A stretch of DNA of 64,000 nt from Fistularia commersonii (GCA_037954325.1 JBBMNZ010000031.1:1270001-1334000), one strand, 5' to 3'. Counted from the first letter of the stretch, positions 24,877 through 36,306 are shown. The notes: generated by a model from the sequence alone, not told the origin. Numbers and translations are program-made.

Positions 24877-25206
24877 TGTAATGATCCCTGTAATTTTGTG
24901 GCAGCACTGATCTTGACTGCTGGTGTAGTTTATAGTTTTATTTTGCAACCATTGAAAAACAAAACGTAAAAAATGACAACCACCGTAAGAGCTTGTGCCC
25001 TATTACGGGTCCATATCAAAAGTAGAAAAATAAAACTCCACATAGAGGATGACGTAACTTTCTCTAGTAAGCGCTCTCGCAATATAACCGTTTTTCCGGT
25101 GGAAGTAAGAAAGTAAAATCCTCTTACCAAAGTAAAATATCAAATTTGGAAAACACAATCAAACAACTTACTTAAAATAATAAAACATTTCAGGTTGTTA
25201 TTTACA
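24877..25206 (-). repeat. BEL/Pao 3' LTR
   Basis: Plus-strand ends TGTAATGATC and GTTATTTACA. It carries ACGTAAAAAATGACAACC and ATTACGGGTCC landmarks shared with the LTR at 31215-31544. Confidence 0.95.
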
Positions 25207-25333
25207 CTCCCACCAAATTATAGTGTTTTATATGGAAATGTTAAACACATAATTTCCGCATCAACAAATAACCTGTTAAAACATTTACTGTACAACACAG
25301 TTAACCATACTAAATTACATAACTACGATGGGT

Positions 25334-25960
25334 TCAATCTGCCTCTGGCAACAAAACTAATTTTTGGACGGGGCGCTCCACTGTTGAATGTTTGTTGGTG
25401 CGCTCTCCCTGCTGATTCAGTTCTTTATCTCCAAGCAGGATTTTTACCCGTCTCACAAGTCCATCTTGACCCTTAAGGATTTCCGAGACACAGTCAAGTC
25501 TCCACTGGTTCCTGGGCAAAGTGTCGTCGGTGTCTATGACTATATCTCCAGCCTTCAGGTTCCTTTTGATACTATGCCAGTGCTGTCTCACCGTGATGTT
25601 GTGGAGGTACTCCCTTTTCCATCTACTCCAAAATTGCTCCGTCAAGTACTGCACCTGACGCCATCTCTTTCTTCCGTAAAGATCCGGTCTTTCAAAGGTG
25701 CCAGGAGGAGGTAAGGCAGTAGTGGATTTCATTGAGATCAGGTGGTTAGGAGTAAGTGGTTCTAGACTATTTGGGTCGTTCAGAGTGTCAACAGTGAGTG
25801 GACGGCTGTTTACTACGGCTATAGTCTCATAAAGGAAAGTGCGTAATGAAGTATCATTGAGCCTACCAGGGGACAACAGCAGGGTGGAATTGAGGACACT
25901 TCTTACAGTCCCTAATCTGTCGTTCCCATACACCCCCTGCGTGGCTGGCGTGAGGTGCAT
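25334..25960 (-). pseudogene. BEL/Pao integrase C-terminus with DUF5641-like domain
   Basis: A 208-residue frame. The first part (LRTFLYETIAVVNSRPLTV, LTPNHLISMK) is the end of the integrase core and its extension. The part from FWSRWKREYLHNI through GDIVIDTDDTLPRNQWRL to LVRRVKILLGDKE is the short DUF5641-like domain found at the C-terminus of BEL/Pao pol. It begins in a different frame from the catalytic core upstream (shift near 25,925). It lies about 130 bp from the LTR. Confidence 0.88.
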
Positions 25961-26162
25961 TCACTACAAACTCACACTGTTTCTTTGCGAGGAATGTATT
26001 CAGTCTGTCCATGTCCAATTCCTTTAGTGCAGCATTTAGTTCATTTTTTGCACCCATAAAGTTAGTGCCTTGATCACATTTAATTTGTCTTACAGCACCT
26101 CTTAAAGCAATGAAGCATCGCAGTCCGTTAATGAATGTGTCTGTAGACATATCTTCAAACAT
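25863..26162 (-). pseudogene. BEL/Pao integrase core remnant
   Basis: A 99-residue frame with DMSTDTFINGLRCFIALRG, IKCDQGTNFMGA (second catalytic Asp) and APHASHAGGVWER, the region holding the third acidic residue. The first catalytic Asp and the second half of the zinc module are missing. The sequence passes directly from the zinc-module start (AHYHERVRHQGK near 26,190) to this block, so a deletion of a few hundred bases is inferred. Confidence 0.88.
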
Positions 26163-26572
26163 CTCTCTTTACCCTGATGTCTCACTCTTTCGTGATAATG
26201 AGCAATGATGAGTTTTGCTATGTAATGTTCTTGTGGTATGACTGTGGGGTGTTTAAATGTGGCTGGGAAAGATGAGCGGCTGAGCCTACCTCCCACCTTG
26301 AGCACACCCTCTGTGTCTATGAAAACATCAAGATGACTCAGCTTGTTGTTCCTTGGAAGTTGATGACCTTTGCGCAGAAAGTTCATTTCTCTTAGGTATG
26401 CTTGATTTTGCAGGTCTTTAATGATGAGTTGCTCTGCACTTTGTCTTTCACTGACTGTTGAGAGGGCGTTGGATTTATCCTTACGAGCACGTCGCAAAAG
26501 GCGTGCCACCACTCTGACAGCCTGAGACCAAGATGAAAATTTACAGAGTCTGTCCACAAGGTTAACTTGCAC
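26102..26572 (-). pseudogene. BEL/Pao region between RNase H and integrase
   Basis: A 156-residue frame with the linker (LLRRARKDKSNALSTVSERQ), then LDVFIDTEGVLKVGGRLSRS and HPTVIPQEHYIAKLIIAHYH, the start of the integrase zinc module with two histidines (AHYHERVRHQG). The residues after HQGK are out of frame across the deletion point. It connects upstream, with a frame change near 26,590, to the A17/RNase H part. Confidence 0.88.
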
Positions 26573-26593
26573 TGAGGTCTCTGTCTGAAAGGT

Positions 26594-27445
26594 CTAAGTC
26601 TTTTTAACTTCTGGGTCACCCACGGGTAGCTCTATAGATACTTCCGGCATTTCTATTTTATTTTTCCACAGAAAGCTAAGGCCAGTGAACCAATCAGATG
26701 AGAGCAACTCGTCCACTGTTGTCCCCCTCGAAGCACAGTCTGCTGGGTTGTCTTCAGATGGTGTGTAAAACCATTGTTGAGCGTCTGAGAAATGACGAAT
26801 TTTCTGCACCCTATTTGTTACAAAGGTGTGAAAATGGCGGGCATCATTATTAATGTAGCCTAAGACAACCTTTGAGTCTGTCAGATAGAACTCCTCAATA
26901 TCAGCATAGCCTAATTCTTCTTTAAGCATATTGCTCACCATGACTGAGACCACAGCTGCAGTGAGCTCCATCCTGGTTATAGTTGTTACTTTCAGCGGTG
27001 AGACACGTGCCTTTCCCAGGAGAAGAGTGCAATATATGTCTTCCCCTTTATTAATCAGTCTCTTGTAAGTACATTGACCATAGCCAGCAGTACTGGCATC
27101 AGAGAAGTGATATAATTCTGCTTTAATTACCTCTCCAAAGCCAGCTGGCCGATAACAACGAGCTATGTGTATTTTTTCCAGTTTCACAAGGTCACCCTGC
27201 CATTTCTCCCACCGTGACTTTAACCTCTCTGGGATTGGGTCATCCCATCCTGTTCCTTGATGGCACATTTCCCGGAGAACTTTCTTTCCGACGAGGAGAT
27301 AAGGTGCAATGAAGCCCAGCGTGTCGTACACAGAGACGACGGATGACAGGATGCCCCGTCGTGTTGCTGGTTGGTCCTTAGGTGTGATTTTGAAAGTAAA
27401 ACAATCATTCTCAATGTTCCAGTGGATCCCCAGTATTCTTTCCAA
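26594..27445 (-). pseudogene. BEL/Pao A17/RNase H region
   Basis: A 283-residue frame starting at ERILGIHWNIENDCFTFK. It contains RRGILSSVVSVYDTLGFIAP, characteristic of the Pao peptidase A17-like family region. This is followed by an RNase H-like part with YHFSDASTAGYGQCTYKR, TITRMELTAAVVSVMVSN, EFYLTDSKVVLGYINND and NPADCASRGTTVDELLSSDW. Acidic residues D (FSDAS), E (RMELTA) and D (LTDSK) are in place. It is out of frame with the reverse transcriptase upstream (shift near 27,510). Confidence 0.9.
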
Positions 27446-27511
27446 GGCTGTATCACTGAATGTGAGATTCTTTGCTTTGATGTCTGTCGCGTGTTCTGTT
27501 GCTGGGGTGCT

Positions 27512-28858
27512 CTACAGAACAGCACGGTTATTTGATGCAAATTTGTGCAGGCGTAGACCTCCTTTTGCGCACAATTCACATGCCTCCTTAGCTAGACAGA
27601 TGGCCTTTTCTTCTGACTCAACACTAGCTATTCCATCATCCATATAGAAGTCTCTGGCTATGAACTGGGATCCTAGTGGATGTGTGAGACTGTGTTCTTT
27701 GGCAAGCTGCTTTAATCCGTAGTTTGCACATCCTGGTGAATATACAGCTCCAAAAAGATGTACTTTCATCCTGAACTCCTGAGCAGGTGTGCTTGTGTTG
27801 CTGTTCTCCCACCATAGGAAGCGTAGGTAGTCGCCGTCATTTTCTGAGACATGGAACTGGTGAAACATCTTTTCAATGTCACACATTAAAGCAACGGGAT
27901 GCTGCCGGAAACGAATAAGTACTCCCGTCAGACTGTTGATCATGTCTGGGCCTGACAAAAGGTGTTCATTGAGACTGCGACCTTTATACTTAGCTGAGCA
28001 GTCGAATACTACTCTAAGCTTTTCAGGCTTTTTGGAGTGGTAAACACCATGGTGAGGTATGTACCACCTTTCTCCCTCAGTGCCTTCAATACATACCTTT
28101 TCTACGTCACCCCTTTCAATGATGTCCTTCATGTATTTCACATAGTCATTCTTGTATTTTTCATCTGCAATGAACTTTCTTTTCAGGTGATTAAGTCTCA
28201 CAGAAGCAAGCTGCTTGTTGTCAGGTAAAGACGGCGTTTCTTTGAATGGGAGGGGCATTTCATAATGTCCATGTTCGTTTTTCCTTATATTTTCCCTTAA
28301 CTTATCAAGAAAGATCAAATCCTGTTGAGAGACGGTTTTGTCATTTTCCAGAGTGTCTCTGAAATCAGTCTCTAGAACTTTGAGAGCATCCAAAGGGGTC
28401 GTGGTAGGTAGCTCCTTCACGATTACTCTATGGCAGTGACTAGTTAATGATGAGTTGGAGAGAGGAGCTGAACAGCCAACTATAGTCCATCCTAAGTCTG
28501 TGAGAACGGCAAAGGGTTCATCATCCTTTCCAGTTATGACTTGTTTGGGCACAAGTGTTGTTGGACAGTTGTCGCCGATCAGTAACCCCACTTCACAACT
28601 CAGCAGCAGTGGTATTTGGTCAGCTATTGTGGAGAAATGGCGCCATTTTCTGGCTGTTTCATGCGTTGGAATATGTTCTCTGTTGGCAGGTATGCAGTCT
28701 TTGGTGTAGACAGGGGGTAAACTAATGTGCACAGTGGAATTGAAACCTCTCACACGTAGACCTGATGCTCTTTCACTTTTTAAAACCATATTCTCTCCTA
28801 TCATAGTGGTGAGCCTTAGTTTAACTGGGTAAGTAGTGAGCTGCAGTTCATTACTCAC
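27512..28858 (-). pseudogene. BEL/Pao reverse transcriptase
   Basis: A 448-residue frame. The N-terminal 150 residues finish the protease and linker (LLLSCEVGLLIGDNCPTTLV). The polymerase follows with WYIPHHGVYHSKKPEKLRVV, FDCSAKYKGRSLNEHLLSGP, ALMCDIEKMFHQFHVSEND and the catalytic YMDD in DFYMDDGIASVES. The frame is the direct continuation of gag/protease, from which it is separated only by an in-frame TGA at about 28,862. The C-terminal end (from ASNNRAVL) is broken by a frameshift. Confidence 0.92.
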
Positions 28859-28861
28859 ATC

Positions 28862-30628
28862 TCATTCGATAAATGTTGTGTCGCTTTGTGTGTCCAGCAG
28901 GGCATACACAAGTTTCTCTCTGGATGGATCCCTTTCATTTGAGACCCACACTGGCACTATCATGGAGGTGTTTGCTGCCTGACCTTGACTGATGACGTTG
29001 AGGGACACAGCAGATGTAGGCTCTGTTTCAGTGTGTTGTGTGGTATCTCTTTTGTTTTCCTTTACCTTATTTTCACCCTTTTGGTAGCTGTTGTCGTGAA
29101 GACAGGTAGGATGTCGACCTTTGCACAAGCCACATGAGAGATGGGATCTGCATTCTTTCACACCATGACCAGGTTTCAAGCAGCTGTAGCACAGTTTGTT
29201 GTTCTTGACATAGGTCCTCCTATATTCCAGTGTCTCTTTCAGGAAGTCTGGGCATTTGCAGAGCAGATGATTATTATTCTGACATAACAAACATGCAGTT
29301 TTGAGCTTTTCTTTCATCATTGTCTGACTGTTATTGTTCACCACTGTTTGTGTGTTGAAGACACTGATTTTGTTCCTTTTGTTGAATCTTGTGTTCACCT
29401 TGTCATAGCAGGATTCAGATGAATGGAGAGCAAAAAGGGAAGTGACTGGATTGCAGACGGTTTCTGCCTCAATGGACATGAATTTGGCAAATTCTTCAAA
29501 GTTGGGAAAATCTTTTCCCTGTGAGAGACAGACAGTTACTTGGCGGCTCCACCGAGATGCTAACCATTCAGGCAGTTTCCATATCAACTTCTGATTTTCT
29601 TCACAATCATTTAGGATATTCAAACCCCTTACATGAGGCATGGCCTGCAAACAAGCATTTAAGAAATCAGAGAAATTTCTCAGTCCTTCAGCATCCTTTC
29701 CCAGGATTTTAGGCCAGTTGGATAACCTTTCTCGGAAGGCCCTTTGAATGATAAAGGGCTGGCCGTATCTCTGATCGAGTTTTTTCCAAGCATCACTGTA
29801 GGCTGCATCATCACTGCGATAGAAAGTACCTTCTAAACACTTCTGAGCCGAGCCCACCAAATATCGTTTGAGATAATGCAGCTTATCAGCAGAGGAAATA
29901 TTTTTTCTATCTATGAGTGCTATGAATGCGGCCTTCCACTCAATAAAGTCAATTGGGTTGCCGTTAAATACAGTGGGTTCTGGTGTTGGCAATCTGTTGA
30001 TAGCGATGCTGTCCTGGACAGCTTGTGCCAGGCAGGAGACGTCGATGGGAGAAGATGGAGCAACAACTTGGTGAGGCTGTGTTGGAACAAGAAGAGGAGT
30101 ACGGCTGAGTGGCAGGGGGTCATGAGGAGACTGAAAGGACTGGATGTTAGACTCCTCTTTAGCTTCTCTGTCATAAACCTCCAATCTGGCTTGAGCAGCT
30201 CTTAGATTTCTTTCAGCCTGCAAGTGTTCTAATTCTGCTTTATACCTTTCTAATTCCTTTCTGTGCTCCTCCTCTAGCGCTCTTATTTTCTCTTTCTTTT
30301 CTTCTACCAACACTTTATATTCAGCTTCCTTTGCAGCTAAATCCGCCGCTGCTTCAGCACGCTTAACTGCCACACTTGTGTGTTTGGAAAGACGACTGAG
30401 TTCAGAGTCAGTGCCATAAATGGAGCGAGCATAGTGTGGTTCAAGCAGCTCACGCAAGCGCTGTCCTTCATATTCTACATCATATTCGCCATTTATGCCT
30501 ATCAGTCTTTCATTTAGGATTTTCATTATATTACTTGTTACTGCTCCGCAGGCATCAACTTTGCGTCTTATTTCTGTATCAGGTGTACTTAGCATTCTCA
30601 GCTCATCAAACATTTTCAAAACGTCCAT
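28862..30628 (-). pseudogene. BEL/Pao gag and start of protease
   Basis: A 588-residue frame. Residues 90-175 form a highly charged coiled coil (AADLAAKEAEYKVLVEEKK, EEEHRKELERYKAELEHLQ). The gag domain of the DUF1759 type follows (FNGNPIDFIEWKAAFIALID, KLHYLKRYLVGSAQKCLEG). Then come cysteine-histidine zinc knuckles (CLLCQNNNHLLCKCP, CYSCLKPGHGVKECRSHLSC) and the protease start (VYALLDTQSDTTFIE). A TGA stop ends the frame inside the protease, although the same frame continues as the reverse transcriptase ORF. The codon lies in a CpG-compatible context, so decay by C-to-T change is plausible. The upstream gag N-terminus is in another frame. Confidence 0.9.
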
Positions 30629-30773
30629 CTTTGATTTCTCTATTTCATCTGCAAGAGATGCTAGGTGCCTTTCAGAAATCTCATGCTTGAGTTCTTATCG
30701 TGTCTTACGAGCTAGAGCCTTCCACTGATCATAGCGGTTAATAAGCTTCTTTTCCTTTCTACTCTGTTCTTCT

Positions 30774-31037
30774 TTACTGTATATAAGCATTTTTTTCAGT
30801 GGGAATTCGCACTCGTTCTGAGCGCCAAACTGTCTCTAAAACATCAACATCATCATCCTTTAGCAGCTCAACAAGCATTTTCTCATTATTTTGCAAAGTC
30901 TCTTTAAGTTCTTGCCTGACAGCGCCCTTTTCTGCTTCACTCCGAAGCATTTCCTTGTACTCCTCTATTTTCCATCGAAGTGTAGCAGTCTGCCCCTCGT
31001 TATCTTTTCCACGTGGATTAGCATTGTCCTCCATCAT
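30774..31037 (-). pseudogene. BEL/Pao gag N-terminus
   Basis: An 87-residue frame starting ATG-ATG about 180 bp inside the 5' LTR. It is acidic and helical (LRWKIEEYKEMLRSEAEKG, ETLQNNEKMLVELLKDDD). It stops at AYIQ, and the following coding sequence (INRYDQWKALARKTR, ELKHEISERHLASL) is in another frame with an extra TAA near 30,695. Confidence 0.75.
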
Positions 31038-31214
31038 TTTTATCTATATATTTATTTAGCCTTTATCCTTAGTGTTACCACCACACGGTCTTCCAATAAC
31101 CTCCGTCCTTATCCTTGTCCTCCAGAGGAGTGATCCTTTACAGCCGTAGTAATTCTCCTTTTCCTCCGTTGGAAACGTTTGTTGCAGGTTAGCATGAAGA
31201 GGGTAAGCTCTTAC

Positions 31215-31544
31215 TGTAATGATCACCGTAATTTTGTGGCGGCACTGATCTTGACTGCTGGTGTAGTTTAAAGTTTTATTTTGCAACCATTGAAAAACAA
31301 AACGTAAAAAATGACAACCACCGTAAAAGCTTGTGCCCTATTACGGGTCCATATCAAAAGTAGAAAAATAAAACTTCACATAGAGGATGACGTGACTTTC
31401 TCTAGTAAGCGCTCTCGCAATACAACCGTTTTTCCGGCGGAAGTAAGAAAATAAAATCCTCTTACCAAAATAAAATATCAAATTCGGAAAACACAATCAA
31501 ACAACTTACTTAAAATAACAAAACATTTCAGGTGGTTATTTACA
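31215..31544 (-). repeat. BEL/Pao 5' LTR
   Basis: A 330-bp direct repeat of 24877-25206, the promoter-side LTR on the minus strand. Beside it the CCATG duplication leads back into subfamily B satellite. Confidence 0.95.
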
Positions 31545-31549
31545 CCATG

Positions 31550-32232
31550 TGTTCAAAAGGTGTTTTTCTCATCCAAATTGAAGCATTTTGGTATAAAGTG
31601 GAAAACACTAATGAATTCTTTTCAGGTGGTGTCTTATGCTGAAATATGTTGTTTAGGAGATGATTATGCACAATATATGTCAAAATCGCTCAAACCCAGT
31701 TATAATTTCAAAAGAGATAGCCATGCGATCCAAAAGTGCTTATCACAACAAGTTGAAGCGTTTTTTTTTCAGAGTGAAATAACTATTAAATTCCATCAAC
31801 CTGGTGTTTGGTGCTGAAATATGTTGAATAGGACATGATGGTGCACTATATCTGTCAAGATCACTGTAATCCAAACACAAGTTCAAGAGATATAGCCATG
31901 TGGTCAAAAAGTGCTTTTCTCACCAAGTTGAAGCATTTTGGTATAAAGTGGAAAACACTAATGAATTCTTTCCAGCAGGTGTCTGGTGCTGAAATATGGT
32001 GCTTAGGACATTATTATGCACGTTATATGTCAAAATCGCTCAAATCCAGCCATAGTTTAAAAGATATAGCCATGTGGTCCAAAAGTGCTTATCACAACAG
32101 GTTGAAGCGTTTTTGTAACAGAGTGAAATTCCATCAAGCCGGTTTTTGGTGCTGAACTATGTTGAATAGGACATGATGGTGCACACTTTCTGTCAAAATC
32201 ACTGTAATCCAGCCACAGGTTTAAAAGATATA
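31550..32232 (-). repeat. Satellite subfamily B segment
   Basis: About four inverted monomers, continuing in phase from the monomer broken at 24,872. It ends at GGTTTAAAAGATATA (32218-32232), which is repeated after the next insertion. Confidence 0.9.
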
Positions 32233-32265
32233 ATATAGATATAGATATATGACTGCATAAGATAT

Positions 32266-33334
32266 ATGTCTTGCAAAGTAGTTGTAGGTGAGAGTGTAGC
32301 CAGACCGCATAGGATGCTGGTTTGTAGGATGACTCTGGTGACAAGGAAGATGAAGAGGACAAAGACAGAGCAGAGGACAAAGTGGTGGAAGCTGAAAAGG
32401 GAGGAGTGTTGCATGGTTTTCAGGGAGGAGTTGAGAAAGGGTCTGGGTGGTCAGGGTGAGCTTCCAGATGATTGGACAACAACAGCTAGTGTTATCAAGG
32501 AGACAGGTAGAAGAGTACTTGATGTGTCATCTGGAAGGACAGTAGATAAGGAGACTTGGTGGTGGAATGAGGAAGTGCAGGAGTATATACAGAGAAAGCG
32601 GTTAGCGAAGAAGTGGGATACTGAGAGGACTGAAGAGAACAGACAGGAGTTTAGGGAGATGCGGCAAATGGTAAAGATAGAGGTAGCAAAGGCAAAACAA
32701 AGGGCTTATGATGACTTGTATGCTGGGTTGGATAGTAAGGAGGGTGAGAATGATCTATACAGGTAGGCGAAACAGAGATAAAGATGGAAAGGATGTACAA
32801 CAGGTCCGGGTGATTAAGGACAGAGAGGGAAATGTATTGACAGATGCTAGAAGAGTGATGGGAAGATGGAAAGAGTACTTTGAAGAGCTGATGAATGTGG
32901 AAAATGAAAGAGAGGCAAGGGTAGAAGAGGTGACTATTGTAGACCACAAAGTAGCACAAATTAGTAAAAGTGAAGTAAGGAAGGCATTGAGGAGGATGAA
33001 GAGTGGAAAAGCAGTTGGTCCTGATGATATACCTGTGGAGGTGTGGAAGTGTCTAGGAGAGGCAGCGGTAGATTTTCTGACTAGATTATTCAAGAGGGTC
33101 TTAGAGAGTGAGAAGATGCCTGAAGAATGGAGACAAAGTGTGATGGTGCCTATTTTTAAGAATAAAGGGGATGTGCAGAATTGTGACAACTATAGAGGGA
33201 TAAAGTTGATGAGCCATACAACGAAGTTATGGGAAAGAGTGGTGGAAACTAGACTGAGAGCAGAAGTCAGCATTTATAACAGCAGTATGGCTTCATGCCT
33301 AGGAAGAGTACTACAGATGCAGTATTTGCGTTGA
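32266..33334 (+). pseudogene. RTE polymerase N-terminal half
   Basis: Two adjoining frames: 32266-32766, and 32708-33334 after a stop at 32764. The first gives the connector after the endonuclease (KWWKLKREECCMVFREELRK, KETWWWNEEVQEYIQRKRLA). The second gives the first polymerase blocks, with AVGPDDIPVEVWKCLGEAA, MPEEWRQSVMVPIFKNKGD and NYRGIKLMSHTTKLWERVV. The end (from SIYNSSMASC) is out of frame. The C-terminal half continues at 33295. Confidence 0.88.
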
Positions 33335-34230
33335 GAACGCTAATAGAAAAGTACAGAGAAGGCCAGAGGGAGCTGCATTGTGTTTTTGTAGACCTGGAAA
33401 AGGCATATGACAGGGTGCCAAGAGAGGAGCTCTGGTATTGTATGAGGAAGTCTGGAGTGGCAGAGAAGTATGTTAGACTGGTGCAGGACATGTATGCTAG
33501 CTGTGAGACACTCGTACGGTGTGCTGTAGGGGTAACAGAGAAGTTCAAGGTGGAGGTGGGACTCCATCAAGGATCAGCTCTGAGCCCCTTCTTGTTCACA
33601 ATGGTGATGGACCCGCTGACAGATGAGGTTAGACAGGAATCTCCATGGACCATGATGTTTGCGGATGACATTGTGATCTGTAGTGAGAGCAGAAAACAGG
33701 TAGAGGAAAATCTAGAGAGGTGGAGGTTTGCTCTAGAAAGGAGAGGAATGAAAGTTAGTTGCAGCAAGACAGAATATATGTGTGTGAATGAGGGGAACCC
33801 GGGTGGAACGGTGAGGCTACAGGGAGTAGAGATCAAGAAGCTGGAGGATTTCAGGTACTTGGGGTCAACAGTCCAGAGCAACGGAGAGTGTGGAAAAGAG
33901 GTGAAGAGATGGGTCCAAGCAGGTTGGAATGGGTGGAGAAAAGTGTCAGGGGTACTATGTGATAGAAGACTTTCAGCCAGAATAAAAGGAAAGTTGTACA
34001 AGACAGTGGTGAGACCAGCGATGATGTATGGACTAGAAACTGTTACAATGACCAAAAGACAGCAGGCAGAACCAGAGGTTGCAGAGATGAAGATGTTGAG
34101 GTTCTCTTTGGGAGTGACCAGGATGGATAGGATCAGGAATGAGTCTATCAGAGGAACAGCACATGTTCCATGTTTTGGAGAGAAGGTCAGAGAAGCCAGA
34201 CCGAGATGGTCATGTACTGAGGAGGGATAG
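33295..34230 (+). pseudogene. RTE polymerase catalytic half
   Basis: A 311-residue frame containing FVDLEKAYDRVPREELW, VGLHQGSALSPFLFTMVMD and the catalytic block TMMFADDIVICSE, with the intact A-D-D of non-LTR reverse transcriptases. The thumb and RTE C-terminal region (GVEIKKLEDFRYLGSTVQSN, VRPAMMYGLETVTMTKRQ) follow. A frameshift near 34,205 moves the final RSRGRPKRRFMEVVREDM block to another frame (34139-34408). This is the best-preserved polymerase core among the four RTE copies. Confidence 0.92.
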
Positions 34231-34452
34231 AGAATATACTGGTAGACGGATGCTAGAATTGGAGCTGTCAGGCAAGAGGTCCCGAGGAAGACCAAAGAGA
34301 AGATTTATGGAAGTCGTGAGAGAGGATATGAAGGTAGTTGGTGTGAGAGAGGCAGATACAGATAATAGGGTTAGATGGAGAAAGTTGACTCGCTGCGGCG
34401 ACCCCTAACGGGAAAGCCAAAAGAAGAAGAAGAAGAAGGTTTAAAAGATATA

Positions 34453-35832
34453 GCCATGTGTTCAAAAAGTGTTCACCTCAACTTGTTGAGGTGTTTTTGA
34501 AACAGAAGTGTGAATAAGTAATGAATTCTTTCAAGCAGGATACTGGTGCTGAAATATGTTGAATAAGATATTATTCTTCACAATATATGTCAAACTCATT
34601 GTAATCCAACCACAGCTTCAGAAGATATAGCCATGTGGTCAAAAAGTGCTTTTCTCACCAAGTTGAAGCATTTTGGTATGAAGTGGAAAACACTAATGAA
34701 TTCTTTCCAGTCCTTGTCTGGTGTTGAAATATGTTGTATAGGACATTATTCTGCACGTTAGAATCGCTCAAATCCAGCTACAGTTTCAAAAGATATAGCC
34801 ATGTGGTCAAAAACTGCTGATCACAATTAGTTGAAGCGTTTTTGTTACATAGTGAAATAACTAATGAATTCCATCAAGCTGGTGTTTGGTGCTGAAATAT
34901 GTTGAATAGGACATGATTGTGCACAATATCTGTAAAAATCACTGTAATCCAGCCACAGGTTTAAAAGATATAGCCATGTGTTCAAAAAGTTTTCACCTCA
35001 ACTTGTTAAGGTGTTTTTGAAACAGAAGTGTGAATAAGTAATGAATTCTTTCAATCAGGATACTTGTGCTGAAATATGTTGAATAAGATATTATTCTTCA
35101 CAATATATGTCAAAATCATTGTAATCCAACCACAGCTTCAGAAGATATAGCCATGTGGTCAAAAAGTGCTGATCACAATTAGTTGAAGCGTTTTTGTTAC
35201 AGAGTGAAATAGCTGATTAATTCCATCAAGCTGGTGTTTGGTGCTGAAATATGTTGAATAGGACATAATGGTGCACAATAGCTGTCAAAATCACTGTAAT
35301 CCAAACAAAAGTTCAAGAGACATAGCCATGTGATCAAAAAGTGCTTTTCGCACCAAGTTGAAGCATTTTGGTATAAAGTTGAAAACACTAATGAATTCTT
35401 TCCAGCTGGTGTCTGGTGCTGAAATATGTTGAATAGGGCATGATTCTGCACAATATATGTCAAAATTGCTCAAATCCAGTCATATTTTCGAAAGATATAG
35501 CCATGTGGTCCAACAGTGCTTATTACAACAAGTTGAAGCGTTTTTGTTACAGAGCGAAATAACTAATAAATTCCATCAAGCTGGTTTTTGGTGCTGAATT
35601 ATGTTGAATAGGACGTGATTGTGTACAATATCTGTCAAAATCACTGTAATCCAACCACAGCTTCAAAAGATATAGCCATGTGGTCAAAGAGGGCTTATCT
35701 CACCGAGTTGAAGCGTTTTTTGGTATAAAGTGGAAAAAAAATAATGAATTCTTTTCAGGTGGTGTCATATGCTGAAATATGTTGTATTGGAGATGATTCT
35801 GCATAATATATGTCAAAATCGCTCAAATCCAG
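34453..35832 (-). repeat. Satellite subfamily B segment
   Basis: About eight inverted monomers. Two near-identical stretches at 34,450-34,660 and 34,980-35,160 (GTGTTTTTGAAACAGAAGTG, GAATAAGATATTATTCTTCA) show a roughly 530-bp three-monomer repeat. A 175-bp step is seen between AGTTGAAGCG at 35,531 and 35,706. Confidence 0.9.
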
Positions 35833-36306
35833 TGTCAGGGTTTACACCTGATCCCCATTGTAATCGGCGCCAGCTGCAGCAGATGCCGCTAATTAAGATC
35901 CCTATAAAGGGCAGTGGCACGCTCTGCCTGGCGCCAGGGGATTGTGGCCCTCACAAACCACTGAAGCCCTGCCACAACCGGACCCCATTCCTTGCCAGCA
36001 CCAGACCCCAGGTGTGACCTCTGTCCCTTCCCTCGTCACGAGCGGACCCAGTTGGCCGGTGTGACCTCTGTTCCCTCCCTCGTCACGACCGGACCCAGTC
36101 GGCCGGTGTGACCTCTGTCCCCTCCCGCAACCCGTCCAGTCTGCCACCCTGCCTGGGGCCCGCCCCGTCTGCAACCTGTCCTGCCTGCAACCCGTCCCGT
36201 CTGCAACCTGCCCTGCCATGTCAATCCAAATAAAAGCACTTTCAACTACCCATCTCTGCTCTGAAGTGTGGTTCCCTGCTCGAGTCCGCCCCTGCGATTC
36301 GTGACA
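35833..36306 (+). mobile_element. Solo LTR of an unidentified retroelement
   Basis: A GC-rich 474-bp insert with ends TGTCAGGG and CGTGACA, flanked by a perfect TCCAG duplication (35828-35832 and 36307-36311). It has a promoter-like CCCTATAAAGGGC near 35,900 and a polyadenylation signal AATAAAAGCACTTTC near 36,229, in LTR order. Inside is a 47-bp minisatellite (GGTGTGACCTCTGT...) with just over two units from 36,011. Open frames here encode only repeat-derived peptides. The family was not recognised. Confidence 0.85.

Larger units (their letters stand above)
24877..31544 (-). mobile_element. BEL/Pao LTR retrotransposon
   Basis: Two 330-bp LTRs (24877-25206 and 31215-31544) with TG...CA ends differ at about 14 positions by eye. 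A perfect CCATG duplication flanks them (24872-24876 and 31545-31549). The minus strand reads gag, protease, reverse transcriptase, a BEL-type A17/RNase H region, integrase and a C-terminal DUF5641-like domain, which is the BEL/Pao order. A purine-rich TTGGTGGGAG lies next to the 3' LTR. Frameshifts, an in-frame TGA and a deletion in the integrase make it inactive. Confidence 0.95.
32233..34437 (+). mobile_element. RTE-clade LINE copy 2, 5'-truncated
   Basis: Inserted in the satellite with a perfect 15-bp duplication GGTTTAAAAGATATA (32218-32232 and 34438-34452). It ends in the GAAGAAG tail. LINE-matching sequence begins at about 32,275 (GCAAAGTAGTTGTAGGTG). The first 40 or so bases (ATATAGATATAGATATATGA...) match neither LINE nor satellite. 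The endonuclease domain is lost. The polymerase is nearly complete but split by frame changes near 32,765, 33,300 and 34,210. Confidence 0.93.
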
